Positions 26,476 to 42,286 of a stretch of DNA of 64,000 nt are shown here, piece after piece. The position numbers were made by a program, and so were the translations under genes. The stretch comes from Leclercia sp. S52. Lineage in GTDB: Bacteria; Pseudomonadota; Gammaproteobacteria; Enterobacterales; Enterobacteriaceae. Under the pieces are notes generated by a model. That model was given only the letters and a program-made list of their open reading frames with translations, was not told where the DNA came from and made no database searches. Each line of letters begins with the position of its first letter. Position 1 is the stretch's first letter. The stretch covers positions 3,100,001 through 3,164,000 of the forward strand of contig NZ_CP152474.1 in assembly GCF_039727615.1 (NCBI RefSeq), in the 5' to 3' direction.

Positions 26476-27411
26476 TTAATCACCTGATTTCTCAGCGACG
26501 CCCTGCGCATAAACGGCAGCGATAGCACTATTTGCTAAAATTTCTTGTCGCCACCATGCACTGGCAAGCCCCGCAGTCTGGTCATTCCAGCCAATCCATA
26601 CGGAATCATAACTGGATTGCGCGATAACCTGTTTCTCGACCAGCGCACCGCTTTCAATAAAACGCTGGGCTAAATAACGCGGCAGATAGCCACAGCCTAA
26701 GCCGCTAATTTGCAGCTCCAGCTTGGTTTTAAAATCAAATACGGTAATGGCTTCCTGATCGTCCAGGAGCTGCGAAGAGGCCGCACTGCCCGGTAATGAA
26801 CTGTCACCCACCACAATCGCGCGATAATTTTTAATCGTCCGGCGGTTTACCGGCTCCGGCTCCTGGGCCAGCGGATGGTGTGGAGCGACAACGAATACCT
26901 GTTCCAGTTGCCCAAGACAGGCAAAGCCAAAATCGCTGAGCTGCGGTGGCTCGTGCAGCGCGCCGACAACGATATCTGCCCGCCCCTGCACCAGTGACTC
27001 CCAGGAGCCGGCTAACACACCATTGATAAACTTGAGACGGGTAACGCTGTGTCGCTCGTAAAAGGCCTCGATAAGCGGTGCCAGCAGGGAAAACGGAAAG
27101 GTATCATCCACACCAATAATCAGCTCGTTTTCCCAGCCCTGATGCAGTTTTACGGCCTGCTTTTCCAGCTCACGTACCGTATGCAATACGTCCCGCCCTT
27201 TCTCCAGCAGCATCTGCCCGGTGCGGGTAAAGCGCGCCCGGTGGCCGGAGCGGTCGAGGATCTGAATATTGAGATCGCTTTCGAGCTTATGAACGGTGTA
27301 GCTGAGCGCTGAGGGGGTTTTAAAGAGCTTCGCCGAGGCCGCAGCAAAGCTCCCCTCCTTTTCCAGTGCATCAAGGATAATAAGGACATCCAGCAGCGGT
27401 TTCATGCTCAC
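26476..27411 (-). CDS. yeeY: YeeY, LysR-type regulator
   Basis: 311 residues. The N-terminal helix-turn-helix (SFAAASAKLFKTPSALSYTV) belongs to LysR and the C-terminal half is a full effector domain. Target genes are not settled. It follows yeeZ closely and the two may be co-transcribed. The start is preceded by an AAGGGGGGTGAGC ribosome site containing a non-coding run of six G. Confidence 0.9.
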   Translation of the reverse strand: MSMKPLLDVLIILDALEKEGSFAAASAKLFKTPSALSYTVHKLESDLNIQILDRSGHRARFTRTGQMLLEKGRDVLHTVRELEKQAVKLHQGWENELIIGVDDTFPFSLLAPLIEAFYERHSVTRLKFINGVLAGSWESLVQGRADIVVGALHEPPQLSDFGFACLGQLEQVFVVAPHHPLAQEPEPVNRRTIKNYRAIVVGDSSLPGSAASSQLLDDQEAITVFDFKTKLELQISGLGCGYLPRYLAQRFIESGALVEKQVIAQSSYDSVWIGWNDQTAGLASAWWRQEILANSAIAAVYAQGVAEKSGD

Positions 27412-27446
27412 CCCCCTTGTGGTGCGCTTACGCTCCGCCAGCGGCG

Positions 27447-28274
27447 TTACTCCATAGGCATAACCAGCGGATCGGGAAAGAGATACTCAAATCCCAGTTC
27501 ATGACAGATGCGGTTCCCATCAATCAATTTGCCCTTCCCCTCTCCAGGGGCATCGTGGAAGTGCGGCGGCGCCAGGCCGAGCTGACGCGACATCACCGGA
27601 TAAAATGTACTGCGTGCAGGATGAGAGGGCGCACATATATTATAGATGTGCCCGCCTTTCGGGGCCTGTAATAACAGGGTAATTGCGCCGATCACGTCTT
27701 CAAGGTGCACGAGATTGACGCCATGTTGTCCGTCAGGCGCTGATTTCCCTGCAAAAAAACGACCGGGATGGCGACCGGGCCCCACCAGCCCCGCAAGGCG
27801 TAATATATCCACCTGAGTGCCGGGTAAATTATGCAGCCAGTCTTCCAGCTCTTTTAAAACCCGCCCGCTGGCCGTTACCGGCTGGCGCGGCATATTCTCT
27901 TTTACGGCACCTTCGACATCGCCATATACCGAAGTGGAACTGGTGAAAATAATGCGGGGAATATGGTGCGCGAGGGCGCTGTCGACAATTTCCTGTACCG
28001 CCTGCAGATAATAAGACTCGCCCGGCCCGGTACGGCGCGCCGGCAGCGTAATTACCAGCGCATCCACATCACCCATCAGCGTATCCAGATCGTCGGTATC
28101 GCACACCAGCTCTGGCTCCAGGCGCAATTGAACGCTCTCGATGCCGCACATCCGCGCCGCCTCGACCCCATCCGCTGTGGTTTTACTGCCGGTGACCTCC
28201 CAGCCCCGCGCCAGTAGCGACATGGCCAGCGGCATTCCAAGCCATCCCAGACCGACAATTGCGACCTTTTTCAT
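27447..28274 (-). CDS. yeeZ: YeeZ, NAD(P)-dependent epimerase/dehydratase-like protein
   Basis: 275 residues with a Rossmann fold: dinucleotide motif VAIVGLGWLGMP at the N-terminus and an extended SDR core with FTSSTSVYGD. The usual Tyr-x-x-x-Lys of active extended SDRs is not evident, so catalysis is uncertain. It is orthologous to E. coli YeeZ and divergent from the his operon. Confidence 0.9.
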   Translation of the reverse strand: MKKVAIVGLGWLGMPLAMSLLARGWEVTGSKTTADGVEAARMCGIESVQLRLEPELVCDTDDLDTLMGDVDALVITLPARRTGPGESYYLQAVQEIVDSALAHHIPRIIFTSSTSVYGDVEGAVKENMPRQPVTASGRVLKELEDWLHNLPGTQVDILRLAGLVGPGRHPGRFFAGKSAPDGQHGVNLVHLEDVIGAITLLLQAPKGGHIYNICAPSHPARSTFYPVMSRQLGLAPPHFHDAPGEGKGKLIDGNRICHELGFEYLFPDPLVMPME

Positions 28275-28380
28275 GCGTTTTCTCCTGACTTTTACGCCTC
28301 TGCTGTAAGGCTACGCCAGCCATGCGCAACTGACAATTGATAGCGCCAATATGAAATCATTTAATGATAAAAAAAAGCCC

Positions 28381-28410
28381 TTGCTTTATGTAGCGCAAGT
28401 GGTTTAGGTT
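28381..28410 (+). promoter_or_regulatory. Promoter of the his operon
   Basis: TTGCTT at 28381 and TAGGTT at 28405 with an 18-bp spacer, matching the known hisp1 layout, about 40 bases before the leader peptide. Confidence 0.8.
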
Positions 28411-28448
28411 AAACGACATCACATGAATAAGCATTCATCGAGAATTTT

Positions 28449-28499
28449 ATGACACGCGTTCAATTTAAACACCACCATCATCACCATCATCCTGACTAG
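28449..28499 (+). CDS. hisL: His operon leader peptide
   Basis: A 16-codon leader MTRVQFKHHHHHHHPD with seven consecutive histidine codons. Ribosome stalling on these codons when charged tRNA-His is scarce prevents formation of the downstream terminator. It matches E. coli hisL. Confidence 0.97.
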   Translation: MTRVQFKHHHHHHHPD

Positions 28500-28562
28500 T
28501 CTTTCAGGCGATGTGTGCTGGAAGACAGTTAGATCTTCCAGCGGTGCATGAACGCAAGAAAA

Positions 28563-28599
28563 AGCCCCCGGAAGATCATCTTCCGGGGGGCTTTTTTTT
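28563..28599 (+). terminator. His operon attenuator, with one extra G
   Basis: The left arm AAGCCCCCGGAAGAT has five C, while the right arm ATCTTCCGGGGGGCTT has six G (28585-28590), followed by T8. The expected perfect hairpin is broken by a bulged G, the same G5-to-G6 change seen in coding genes. The alternative pairing segments lie between 28499 and 28560. Confidence 0.93.
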
Positions 28600-28644
28600 G
28601 GACCGTGTTCAGGCAAGTTACAACAGGATCATGAGGAACCGACA

Positions 28645-29544
28645 ATGTTAGATAATTCACGTTTACGCATAGCTATGCAGAAATCAGGTCGTCTTAGCGA
28701 CGATTCCCGCGAACTGCTGGCCCGCTGCGGCATTAAAATCAACCTGCACACCCAGCGCCTGATCGCGCTGGCAGAGAATATGCCGATTGATATTCTGCGC
28801 GTGCGTGACGACGACATTCCGGGCCTGGTGATGGACGGCGTGGTGGATCTGGGCATCATTGGCGAAAACGTGCTGGAAGAAGAGCTCCTGACCCGCCGCG
28901 CGCAGGGCGAAGACCCGCGCTACTTCACCCTGCGCCGTCTGGACTTTGGAGGCTGCCGCCTGTCGCTGGCCACCCCGGCTGACGAAGCCTGGGACGGCCC
29001 TGCCGGGCTGAACGGCAAGCGTATCGCCACCTCCTACCCTCACCTGCTGAAGCGTTACCTCGATCAGAAAGGGGTGCAGTTTAAATCCTGCCTGCTGAAC
29101 GGCTCAGTGGAAGTGGCACCGCGTGCCGGTCTGGCTGATGCGATTTGCGACCTGGTCTCCACCGGCGCCACCCTGGAAGCCAACGGCCTGCGCGAAGTGG
29201 AAGTGATCTACCGCTCCAAAGCCTGTCTGATCCAGCGCGACGGCGAAATGCCGGAAGCCAAGCAGCAACTGATTGACCGCCTGCTGACCCGTATTCAGGG
29301 GGTGATCCAGGCCCGCGAATCCAAATACATCATGATGCACGCCCCGACCGAGCGTCTGGATGAGGTGATCGCTCTGCTGCCGGGCGCGGAACGTCCAACC
29401 ATTCTGCCGCTGGCTGGCGATCAGCAGCGCGTGGCGATGCATATGGTCAGCAGCGAAACCCTGTTCTGGGAAACCATGGAAAAACTGAAGGCGCTGGGCG
29501 CCAGCTCAATCCTGGTGTTACCAATTGAGAAGATGATGGAGTAA
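28645..29544 (+). CDS. hisG: HisG, ATP phosphoribosyltransferase
   Basis: 299 residues, long-form (homohexameric) HisG. Begins [20 protein letters not shown]; the phosphoribosyl pyrophosphate loop ([18 protein letters not shown]) and the C-terminal regulatory ACT-like domain ([18 protein letters not shown]) are present. First enzyme of histidine synthesis: ATP plus PRPP to phosphoribosyl-ATP, feedback inhibited by histidine. Confidence 0.97.
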   Translation: MLDNSRLRIAMQKSGRLSDDSRELLARCGIKINLHTQRLIALAENMPIDILRVRDDDIPGLVMDGVVDLGIIGENVLEEELLTRRAQGEDPRYFTLRRLDFGGCRLSLATPADEAWDGPAGLNGKRIATSYPHLLKRYLDQKGVQFKSCLLNGSVEVAPRAGLADAICDLVSTGATLEANGLREVEVIYRSKACLIQRDGEMPEAKQQLIDRLLTRIQGVIQARESKYIMMHAPTERLDEVIALLPGAERPTILPLAGDQQRVAMHMVSSETLFWETMEKLKALGASSILVLPIEKMME

Positions 29545-29549
29545 CAGCC

Positions 29550-35055
<5,506 letters not shown>

Positions 35056-35062
<7 letters not shown>

Positions 35063-35667
35063 CAGAGCAACAACGTGCGCAGCTGGACTGGGAAAAAACC
35101 GACGGTTTGATGCCGGTGGTCGTGCAGCACGCGGTATCCGGTGAAGTACTGATGCTGGGTTATATGAATCAGGACGCCCTGGCGAAGACCATCGACAGCG
35201 GTAAAGTAACCTTTTTCTCGCGCACCAAACAGCGTCTGTGGACCAAAGGCGAAACCTCCGGCCATTTTCTGAACGTGGTCAGCATCACTCCGGACTGCGA
35301 TAACGATACCCTGCTGGTGCTGGTGAACCCCATCGGGCCGACCTGCCACCTGGGCACCAGCAGCTGCTTTGGCGATGCCAGCCACCAGTGGCTGTTCCTG
35401 TATCAGCTTGAACAACTGCTGGCTGAGCGTAAAACTGCCGACCCGCAAAGCTCTTATACCGCGAAGCTCTATGCCAGCGGCACCAAGCGTATCGCGCAAA
35501 AAGTGGGGGAAGAAGGTGTAGAGACGGCCCTGGCCGCGACCGTGAACGATCGCGCTGAGCTGACAAATGAAGCCTCTGACCTGATGTACCACCTGCTGGT
35601 TCTACTGCAGGATCAGGATTTAGATTTAACCGCCGTGATTGAGAACCTGCGTCAGCGACACAAATAA
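35056..35667 (+). CDS. hisI: HisIE, PR-AMP cyclohydrolase / PR-ATP pyrophosphatase
   Basis: 203 residues, two fused domains. The N-terminal cyclohydrolase has metal-binding cysteines and [11 protein letters not shown] plus [12 protein letters not shown]. The C-terminal pyrophosphohydrolase has the acidic helix [11 protein letters not shown] and [14 protein letters not shown]. Catalyses steps two and three of the pathway. Last gene of the operon. Confidence 0.97.
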
Positions 35668-35694
35668 AAAAACCGGGGAAACCCGGTTTTTTTT
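35666..35694 (+). terminator. Terminator of the his operon (shared with wzzB)
   Basis: AAAAAAACCGGG / CCCGGTTTTTTTT hairpin, directly at the hisI stop, in the convergent gap with wzzB. Confidence 0.92.
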
Positions 35695-35711
35695 CAGCTT
35701 GCAGGCCTGTA

Positions 35712-36692
35712 TCAGGCTTTGGTCTGGTAGTTGCGCATGGCGTTACGGGCCAACACAACGCCGGAGCCAAGGATACCGCCCAGCAGTACCGCAAGGATAA
35801 GCACGATTGAACGTTTCGGGCTATCGCGGCGAATCGGCAGGTCCGGCTTCATCACGTAGCGATACGCATGGATGGTTGTCGGATCGATTTTCAGTTTCTC
35901 GATATCCAGCAATTTCTGTTTGTTTTGGTAGTAGCTGTCGGAGAGCGTCAGCGGACGTGAAGATTCATGCGCAATCATGGATTGCAGCGCTTCGGTACCT
36001 AACAGGAACATGGTTTCCTGAGTAACGTCCTGTGTCTGCTGAATTTTCGGGCTGGTAATGTTCGCAGCCTCAGCGTACTTCAACGCTTCTGTAATCTGCT
36101 TAATACGCAGATCTTTTTGCTCCTGAGCGATAGTTTCCTGGTTGCTCAGTACGTCCTTCAGGGTCGCGACCTGCTGCTTGATGTTATCGTTGAGATCAAC
36201 TTCAAGCTCTTTTTGGATCTGCTCATCAACCTGCTGAATATACTGCGCCACCTGCTTTTGCGCTGCCTCAGCCGAACCGTTTACGTAGCTGATGCTTAAG
36301 GGTAACGATTGGCCTTTTACAGACTGTTCGATGACCAGTTTTTCCGGATCGGCTTTGTTTTCCAGGGTCTGAGATAACGCAGAGAAAGAAGCGTTATAGC
36401 GAGTAATCACGCTCTCCTGAATATCCGTTAATTTTGGAGCATTAGCACCATAAAGAATATTAAGCGCGTTGCTGTAACTGCCTATTTGGGCGGCATCCGG
36501 CTGGGTGATGATCGCTGTGGAAGTCCACTTCTCTTTGGCAAATACCATGTAAACGCCGGCAAGAATCAGAGCGATGGCGACAAACGCAGCAATGATCCAT
36601 TTCCCCCGCCACAGCTGTAACAATAGATCAATGAAATCAATCTGTTCAGGGTCATTGCTTCGCATGACCGCGTTATTGTTGTTGTGCGTCAT
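35712..36692 (-). CDS. wzzB: WzzB, O-antigen chain-length regulator
   Basis: 326 residues from ATG 36692, which follows an AAGGATT ribosome site. Two membrane helices flank a periplasmic helical domain: helix one at about 32-52 (WIIAAFVAIALILAGVYMVF) and helix two near the C-terminus (IVLILAVLLGGILGSGVV), the latter preceded by a Pro-rich segment. The polysaccharide co-polymerase family sets modal O-chain length with Wzy. It is convergent to his, as in E. coli. Confidence 0.95.
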   Translation of the reverse strand: MTHNNNNAVMRSNDPEQIDFIDLLLQLWRGKWIIAAFVAIALILAGVYMVFAKEKWTSTAIITQPDAAQIGSYSNALNILYGANAPKLTDIQESVITRYNASFSALSQTLENKADPEKLVIEQSVKGQSLPLSISYVNGSAEAAQKQVAQYIQQVDEQIQKELEVDLNDNIKQQVATLKDVLSNQETIAQEQKDLRIKQITEALKYAEAANITSPKIQQTQDVTQETMFLLGTEALQSMIAHESSRPLTLSDSYYQNKQKLLDIEKLKIDPTTIHAYRYVMKPDLPIRRDSPKRSIVLILAVLLGGILGSGVVLARNAMRNYQTKA

Positions 36693-36886
36693 ATAATCCT
36701 TAGAAGGCAAAAAAGCGCAAATAATAAAGTTTCAGATATAGTTTATCGATTGTTTTCGGATTTTCTATAGGAATCCGATGAGCCATATCGAAAATATGAT
36801 GTTTGGTAACCCTGCGCATCGCGTTATCATACCCTAAATCCGGTACTTAACGCACCGGACATGATAAGTAACAGATGAGGACAGTT

Positions 36887-37891
36887 ATGAAATTTCTGGT
36901 CACTGGCGCAGCAGGCTTTATCGGCGCTCATGTCAGCAAGCGGCTCCTGGATGCCGGACATCAGGTTGTGGGTATCGACAACCTCAATGACTATTACGAT
37001 GTGAACCTGAAGCAGGCGCGTCTTGATCTGCTCACCTCCGCGAACTTCAGCTTCCATAAGCTTGAACTGGCCGACCGCGACGGCATGGCAGCCCTCTTCG
37101 CCGCTGAAAAATTCGATCGGGTGATCCATCTCGCTGCCCAGGCGGGCGTACGTTACTCCCTGGACAACCCGCATGCTTATGCAGAAGCCAATCTGGTGGG
37201 TCATCTGAACGTGCTGGAAGGCTGCCGTCACAATAAGGTGCAGCACTTACTGTACGCCTCATCCAGCTCCGTTTACGGATTGAATCGTAAGATGCCGTTC
37301 TCGACCGACGACTCCGTGGATCACCCGGTTTCGCTGTACGCCGCGACCAAAAAAGCCAACGAGCTGATGTCGCACACTTACTCCCATCTGTACGGTCTGC
37401 CAACCACTGGCCTGCGCTTCTTTACCGTCTACGGCCCGTGGGGTCGTCCCGACATGGCGCTGTTTAAATTCACTAAAGCAATGGTGGAAGGCAAAAGTAT
37501 CGACGTCTATAACTTCGGTAAGATGAAGCGCGATTTCACCTATATCGATGATATTGCTGAAGCCATTGTCCGCCTGCAGGATGTGATCCCTCAGGCAGAC
37601 AGTGAATGGACGGTGGAGTCTGGCTCCCCGGCAACCAGTTCTGCGCCTTATCGTGTCTATAACATTGGTAACAGCTCGCCAGTAGAACTGATGGACTACA
37701 TTACTGCGCTGGAAGAGGCGTTAGGCATTGAAGCGGATAAAAACATGATGCCGATTCAGCCAGGTGATGTGCTGGAGACCAGCGCGGATACCACAGCGCT
37801 GTATGAGGTTATCGGTTTTAAACCGCAGACCTCGGTTAAAGAGGGCGTGAAGAACTTCGTGGACTGGTATCGCGAGTTTTATAAGGTTTAA
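36887..37891 (+). CDS. UDP-glucuronate 4-epimerase (Uge/Gla-type SDR)
   Basis: 334 residues from ATG 36887 (ribosome site GAGGAC); an in-frame ATG at 36875 is less likely. Extended SDR: NAD motif VTGAAGFIGAHVSKRL, catalytic Ser in YASSSSVYG, Tyr-x-x-x-Lys in YAATKKANE and the family-specific TVYGPWGRPDMAL. It converts UDP-glucuronate to UDP-galacturonate. It faces tail-to-tail with ugd, whose product is its substrate. It is common in Klebsiella and Enterobacter for core or O-antigen galacturonate; which of these it feeds here is inference. Confidence 0.9.
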   Translation: MKFLVTGAAGFIGAHVSKRLLDAGHQVVGIDNLNDYYDVNLKQARLDLLTSANFSFHKLELADRDGMAALFAAEKFDRVIHLAAQAGVRYSLDNPHAYAEANLVGHLNVLEGCRHNKVQHLLYASSSSVYGLNRKMPFSTDDSVDHPVSLYAATKKANELMSHTYSHLYGLPTTGLRFFTVYGPWGRPDMALFKFTKAMVEGKSIDVYNFGKMKRDFTYIDDIAEAIVRLQDVIPQADSEWTVESGSPATSSAPYRVYNIGNSSPVELMDYITALEEALGIEADKNMMPIQPGDVLETSADTTALYEVIGFKPQTSVKEGVKNFVDWYREFYKV

Positions 37892-37923
37892 AAAAAAGCC
37901 CGGCGAGTATGCCGGGCTTTTTT
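37891..37923. terminator. Bidirectional terminator between the epimerase and ugd
   Basis: AAAAAAAAGCCCGGC / GCCGGGCTTTTTT hairpin in the convergent gap. Confidence 0.92.
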
Positions 37924-37937
37924 CTGGTGTCGATGAA

Positions 37938-39104
37938 TCAGTCGCTACCAAACAGATCGCGGGTATAAACCTTATCCGCCACGTCAGACAGCTCCTCCGC
38001 CATCCGGTTAGAGATAATCACATCCGCTTCCTTCTTGAAGGCATCCAGATCCCGAACCACACGTGAATGGAAGAATTCATCTTCTTTCATTACTGGTTCA
38101 TAAATGATGACCTGAACGCCTTTCGCCTTAATACGCTTCATAATCCCCTGAATCGAGGAGGCACGGAAGTTATCCGAACCGCTCTTCATGATCAGGCGAT
38201 ACACACCAACGACTTTCGGCTGACGCGCCAGAATGGAGTCGGAGATGAAGTCCTTGCGCGTGCGGTTAGCATCCACAATCGCAGAAATTAAGTTATTTGG
38301 TACGGACTGGTAGTTAGCCAGCAGCTGCTTGGTGTCTTTCGGCAGACAGTAGCCACCGTAACCGAAGGACGGGTTGTTGTAGTGGTTGCCGATACGCGGG
38401 TCGAGGCATACGCCTTCGATGATCTGACGGGTATTCAACCCCAGGCTCTCAGCGTAGCTGTCCAACTCATTGAAATACGCGACACGCATTGCCAGGTAGG
38501 TGTTGGCAAAGAGTTTGATGGCTTCAGCTTCCGTCGCATCGGTAAACAGGACATTGATGTCCTTTTTGATGGCGCCTTCCTGCAACAGGGCAGCAAAACG
38601 TTCCGCGCGCTCCGAGCGCTCACCAATGACGATACGTGACGGGTGCAGGTTATCGTACAATGCCCTGCCCTCACGCAGAAACTCAGGTGAGAAAATGACA
38701 TTATCGATACCCAGCTCTTCTTTAATCGATTGGGTAAAGCCAACAGGAATGGTCGATTTGATGATCATCACGGCGTTCGGGTTAATCGCCGTCACATCCT
38801 TGATCACCGCCTCTACGCTTGACGTGTTGAAATAGTTTGTTTTTGGATCGTAATCGGTTGGCGTCGCAATGATCACAAAATCCGCACCGCTGTAGGCGTC
38901 AACTTTGTCGGTGGTTGCGCGGAAATTCAACGGCTTATTGGTCAGATAGTCCTGGATCTCTTTATCCACGATTGGCGAGATCTTCTGGTTAAGCATATCC
39001 ACTTTGGCCTGCACGATGTCCAGGGCCACCACTTCATGGTGCTGTGCAATCAGGATCCCGTTAGAGAGACCCACATAACCTGTTCCGGAGATTGTTATTT
39101 TCAT
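37938..39104 (-). CDS. ugd: Ugd, UDP-glucose 6-dehydrogenase
   Basis: 388 residues. N-terminal Rossmann motif [12 protein letters not shown]; catalytic Cys in [12 protein letters not shown]; central and C-terminal domains complete. Oxidises UDP-glucose to UDP-glucuronate for colanic acid, UDP-galacturonate and modified lipid A. The 252-base gap to gnd contains its likely promoter (a TATAAT on the minus strand around 39235) and the gnd terminator. Confidence 0.97.
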   Translation of the reverse strand: MKITISGTGYVGLSNGILIAQHHEVVALDIVQAKVDMLNQKISPIVDKEIQDYLTNKPLNFRATTDKVDAYSGADFVIIATPTDYDPKTNYFNTSSVEAVIKDVTAINPNAVMIIKSTIPVGFTQSIKEELGIDNVIFSPEFLREGRALYDNLHPSRIVIGERSERAERFAALLQEGAIKKDINVLFTDATEAEAIKLFANTYLAMRVAYFNELDSYAESLGLNTRQIIEGVCLDPRIGNHYNNPSFGYGGYCLPKDTKQLLANYQSVPNNLISAIVDANRTRKDFISDSILARQPKVVGVYRLIMKSGSDNFRASSIQGIMKRIKAKGVQVIIYEPVMKEDEFFHSRVVRDLDAFKKEADVIISNRMAEELSDVADKVYTRDLFGSD

Positions 39105-39301
39105 TGAATTAACTTCTTTAAGTTAAGTTTCGGGAGCGACAACCGCCCCACCGCAATAAGCAACTTTTGGGGTTTTTACCTCGTATGCTGAGTTGATGTC
39201 AAGGCGAATGGCTGGCTGCAGAAAGGGACAATTATAGTGGTTTATGCTGCAGTATAGCCTGTCGGATGAACCAGGTGAGGCAACACGGGGATATTACAAA
39301 T

Positions 39302-39332
39302 AAAAAAAACCCGGTGACGTTCACCGGGTCTC
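39302..39332 (-). terminator. Terminator after gnd
   Basis: On the minus strand ACCCGGTGA / TCACCGGGT followed by a run of eight T. Confidence 0.9.
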
Positions 39333-39356
39333 GCTACATGACTGAGTTAAATCAGA

Positions 39357-40763
39357 TTAATCCAGCCACTCGGTGTGGAACACACCTTCTTTATCGGTAC
39401 GCTTATACGTGTGCGCGCCGAAGTAGTCGCGCTGCGCCTGAATCAGGTTAGCAGGCAGAACGGCAGCACGGTAGCTGTCGTAGTAAGCGACTGCAGCAGA
39501 GAAGGTTGGCACCGGAATACCGTTCTGTACTGCGTAAGCCACAACGTCACGCAGCGCCTGCTGGTAATCATCAGCAATCTGCTTGAAATATGGAGCCAGC
39601 AGCAGGTTAGCGATGTTCGCATTTTCAGCGTACGCATCGGTAATTTTCTGCAGGAACTGAGCACGGATGATGCAACCGGCACGGAAAATCTTCGCGATTT
39701 CACCGTAGTTCAGATCCCAGTTGTTCTCATCAGACGCGGCACGCAGCTGAGAGAAGCCCTGCGCATAGGAGACGATTTTACCCAGGTACAGTGCACGACG
39801 GACTTTCTCGATAAATTCTGCTTTATCACCTGCCAGCTTCGCCTGTGGACCGGTCAGCACTTTAGATGCTGCAACACGCTGCTCTTTCAGAGAAGAGATG
39901 TAACGTGCAAAGACCGATTCGGTGATCAGTGACAGTGGCTCGCCCAGATCCAGTGAACTCTGGCTGGTCCATTTACCGGTACCTTTGTTCGCGGCTTCAT
40001 CAAGAATCACATCAACGAGGTATTTACCCTCTTCATCTTTCTTGGTGAAGATGTCTTTGGTGATGTCGATCAGGTAGCTGCTCAGCTCGCCGTTGTTCCA
40101 GTCGGTGAAGGTCTGCGCCAGTTCATCGTTGGAGAGGTTCAGGCCGCCTTTCAGCAGAGAATAGGCTTCTGCGATCAGCTGCATGTCACCGTATTCGATA
40201 CCGTTGTGAACCATCTTCACATAGTGACCCGCACCGTCCGGACCGATATAGGTTACGCACGGCTCACCGTCTTCAGCAACGGCAGCGATTTTGGTCAGGA
40301 TTGGTGCGACCAGCTCATAAGCATCTTTCTGACCGCCAGGCATGATAGATGGGCCCTTCAGCGCGCCCTCTTCACCACCGGAAACACCGGTACCGATGAA
40401 GTTGAAGCCTTCAGCTGACAATTCACGGTTACGACGAATGGTGTCGTGGAAGAAGGTGTTACCGCCATCGATAATGATGTCGCCTTTTTCCAGATACGGT
40501 TTCAAGGAGTCGATGGCCGCATCTGTGCCAGCGCCTGCTTTCACCATTAACAGGATACGACGAGGCGTTTCCAGAGATTCAACGAACTCCTGAACCGTAT
40601 AGAAAGGAACGAGTTTTTTGCCTGGGTTCTCGGCAATCACTTCTTCGGTTTTATCACGGGAGCGGTTGAAAACGGAGACGGTATAACCACGGCTTTCGAT
40701 GTTGAGCGCCAGGTTGCGCCCCATCACTGCCATACCGACGACGCCGATCTGTTGTTTGGACAT
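39357..40763 (-). CDS. gnd: Gnd, 6-phosphogluconate dehydrogenase
   Basis: 468 residues. NADP motif [19 protein letters not shown]; substrate-binding signature [13 protein letters not shown]; catalytic Lys in [14 protein letters not shown]. Pentose phosphate pathway enzyme, here the usual downstream boundary of the O-antigen locus. The 40764-40915 gap to wzy shows nothing distinctive. Confidence 0.98.
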   Translation of the reverse strand: MSKQQIGVVGMAVMGRNLALNIESRGYTVSVFNRSRDKTEEVIAENPGKKLVPFYTVQEFVESLETPRRILLMVKAGAGTDAAIDSLKPYLEKGDIIIDGGNTFFHDTIRRNRELSAEGFNFIGTGVSGGEEGALKGPSIMPGGQKDAYELVAPILTKIAAVAEDGEPCVTYIGPDGAGHYVKMVHNGIEYGDMQLIAEAYSLLKGGLNLSNDELAQTFTDWNNGELSSYLIDITKDIFTKKDEEGKYLVDVILDEAANKGTGKWTSQSSLDLGEPLSLITESVFARYISSLKEQRVAASKVLTGPQAKLAGDKAEFIEKVRRALYLGKIVSYAQGFSQLRAASDENNWDLNYGEIAKIFRAGCIIRAQFLQKITDAYAENANIANLLLAPYFKQIADDYQQALRDVVAYAVQNGIPVPTFSAAVAYYDSYRAAVLPANLIQAQRDYFGAHTYKRTDKEGVFHTEWLD

Positions 40764-40915
40764 TACATACTCCTGTCAGGTGTGTTTAAGACGATTCTAC
40801 ATCGCGAATCACAATAACAAAATCGTCTTTTTTTTAACAAATAAAAATTATCGATATGCTAGTTTTCAGCTACAAAGGCAACAATTGCAAAATCAGGATA
40901 TTAAATGAGCAATGA

Positions 40916-42025
40916 TTAAGAAGACTTTTTATTTGAATTTATAGCCATTGCAATGACAAATATTCCCATTGGGGTATACAGGAAGGGATTAGTAATGGAA
41001 ACGCCTGCTGCAAATATCAGTGCGCATACGATCTGCAACTTACGAATCGTATACGATTTAATAAGTGTGCTTAGCGATAAAATAACGATTGGTATTGCTG
41101 ATAAAACTAAACCAAATACGCCTGTTTTATACAATAACTCCAGCGGAACAACTTCAATCCTTCCTCTATCAAGTATCTGTGTGCCAAACCCATGCCCAAA
41201 AATTGAGGCTAAGCCATCCATAGCACCTATAACAAAATTGAAATCATTTACCCTGACTGAATCTGAGTCACCGGCCCTATCTCCAACAAGGATCATCAAC
41301 GCAAAACCCGCAGCAAGCGCGAGGCCTATATAAGCAGCATTTTTCATTGCGCCATTTAGACGTAAGCTTGCAAGTAATACCGCTATACCAGCAAATAAAA
41401 AAACACCTCTTGTTTCAGTTAAAAACAGTGCAACCATCGAAAATACAAACAGGAAGTATTTTTTCTCTATAAAGAAAAACAGTGCCCCAATACCAATAAA
41501 GAAAAATGATTTTGCGAAAAATGCGCCACTTGGTCTAAATATAAACTCTTGTGTCAATGAAAAAGAGTTATACAAAGAGTTAAAGTTTAATACTCCGCCT
41601 TTCAATAAAAGCACATAACATATGTAAACGACAGAAGCAAACACACTAAATATTTTTGTTGCTGAGATAAAGATGGTTAATGAATGCTCAGTAAGTTTAT
41701 CGTTCAAACTACATAAATAGAAAAGTATAAATATATATAAATATGGCTGTAAATCAAACGCAATATCGCTTAACCCATTACCATTTAGGACACCTATCAA
41801 ACAACCATAAATTGGCAAAGCTAGTATCATTAGTATTGTAACTAATGAACCGTTTTTGAATCTGGCATTTAAACTAACCAAATTGAGTGCAAATATAAAA
41901 ATAGCGATAGCAAAAAGAAAATAGCGAAGCGGTGGTAAGTTAAATGGGTCAAGTAATCTCCCCCCACCGCCAACAACAATCTCAATTGTAAGGAGTGTTA
42001 TGAAAATTTTATTAATCTGATTCAT
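40916..42025 (-). CDS. wzy: Wzy-type O-antigen polymerase
   Basis: 369 residues, very hydrophobic, about ten to eleven membrane helices, with a larger periplasmic loop in the second half (GDRAGDSDSVRVNDFN ... GHGFGTQ). This layout and position, last in the O-antigen cassette, fit Wzy. AT-rich with codon use unlike flanking core genes. The assignment rests on topology and context since Wzy proteins share little sequence. A six-G run at 41961 (plus-strand C) lies in frame in GGGGRLLDP. The 42026-42286 gap contains no feature I can identify. Confidence 0.8.
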   Translation of the reverse strand: MNQINKIFITLLTIEIVVGGGGRLLDPFNLPPLRYFLFAIAIFIFALNLVSLNARFKNGSLVTILMILALPIYGCLIGVLNGNGLSDIAFDLQPYLYIFILFYLCSLNDKLTEHSLTIFISATKIFSVFASVVYICYVLLLKGGVLNFNSLYNSFSLTQEFIFRPSGAFFAKSFFFIGIGALFFFIEKKYFLFVFSMVALFLTETRGVFLFAGIAVLLASLRLNGAMKNAAYIGLALAAGFALMILVGDRAGDSDSVRVNDFNFVIGAMDGLASIFGHGFGTQILDRGRIEVVPLELLYKTGVFGLVLSAIPIVILSLSTLIKSYTIRKLQIVCALIFAAGVSITNPFLYTPMGIFVIAMAINSNKKSS

Positions 42026-42286
42026 CGTTTTTTCTCAAAATAACTACCATCCATACGAAAAAGTACTTTCTGCTATCATACTTACTCTTACTTGTACGTT
42101 AACGATGAAAGATTTTTATAAAAAAAGCTTTTCTTGAGTACATTATTAAAAATTTTAGACTCACAGATAAATCACTCTTATTGCAGGAATGCAATGTTCA
42201 ATAATAATCTAATACCATAAATAAATTTAATTGAGTCGCTATCCTTTTGGATAACGCAAGTAAATGTAATTAAGAGACACGTTAAA

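Noticed and set aside
28449..28499. Seven consecutive His codons resembling an engineered tag
   Set aside because: It is the natural hisL leader peptide, followed by an attenuator and hisG.
41941..42025. Run of Gly codons at the start of wzy as a shifted frame
   Set aside because: The frame before and after is continuous and hydrophobic, as expected for Wzy.
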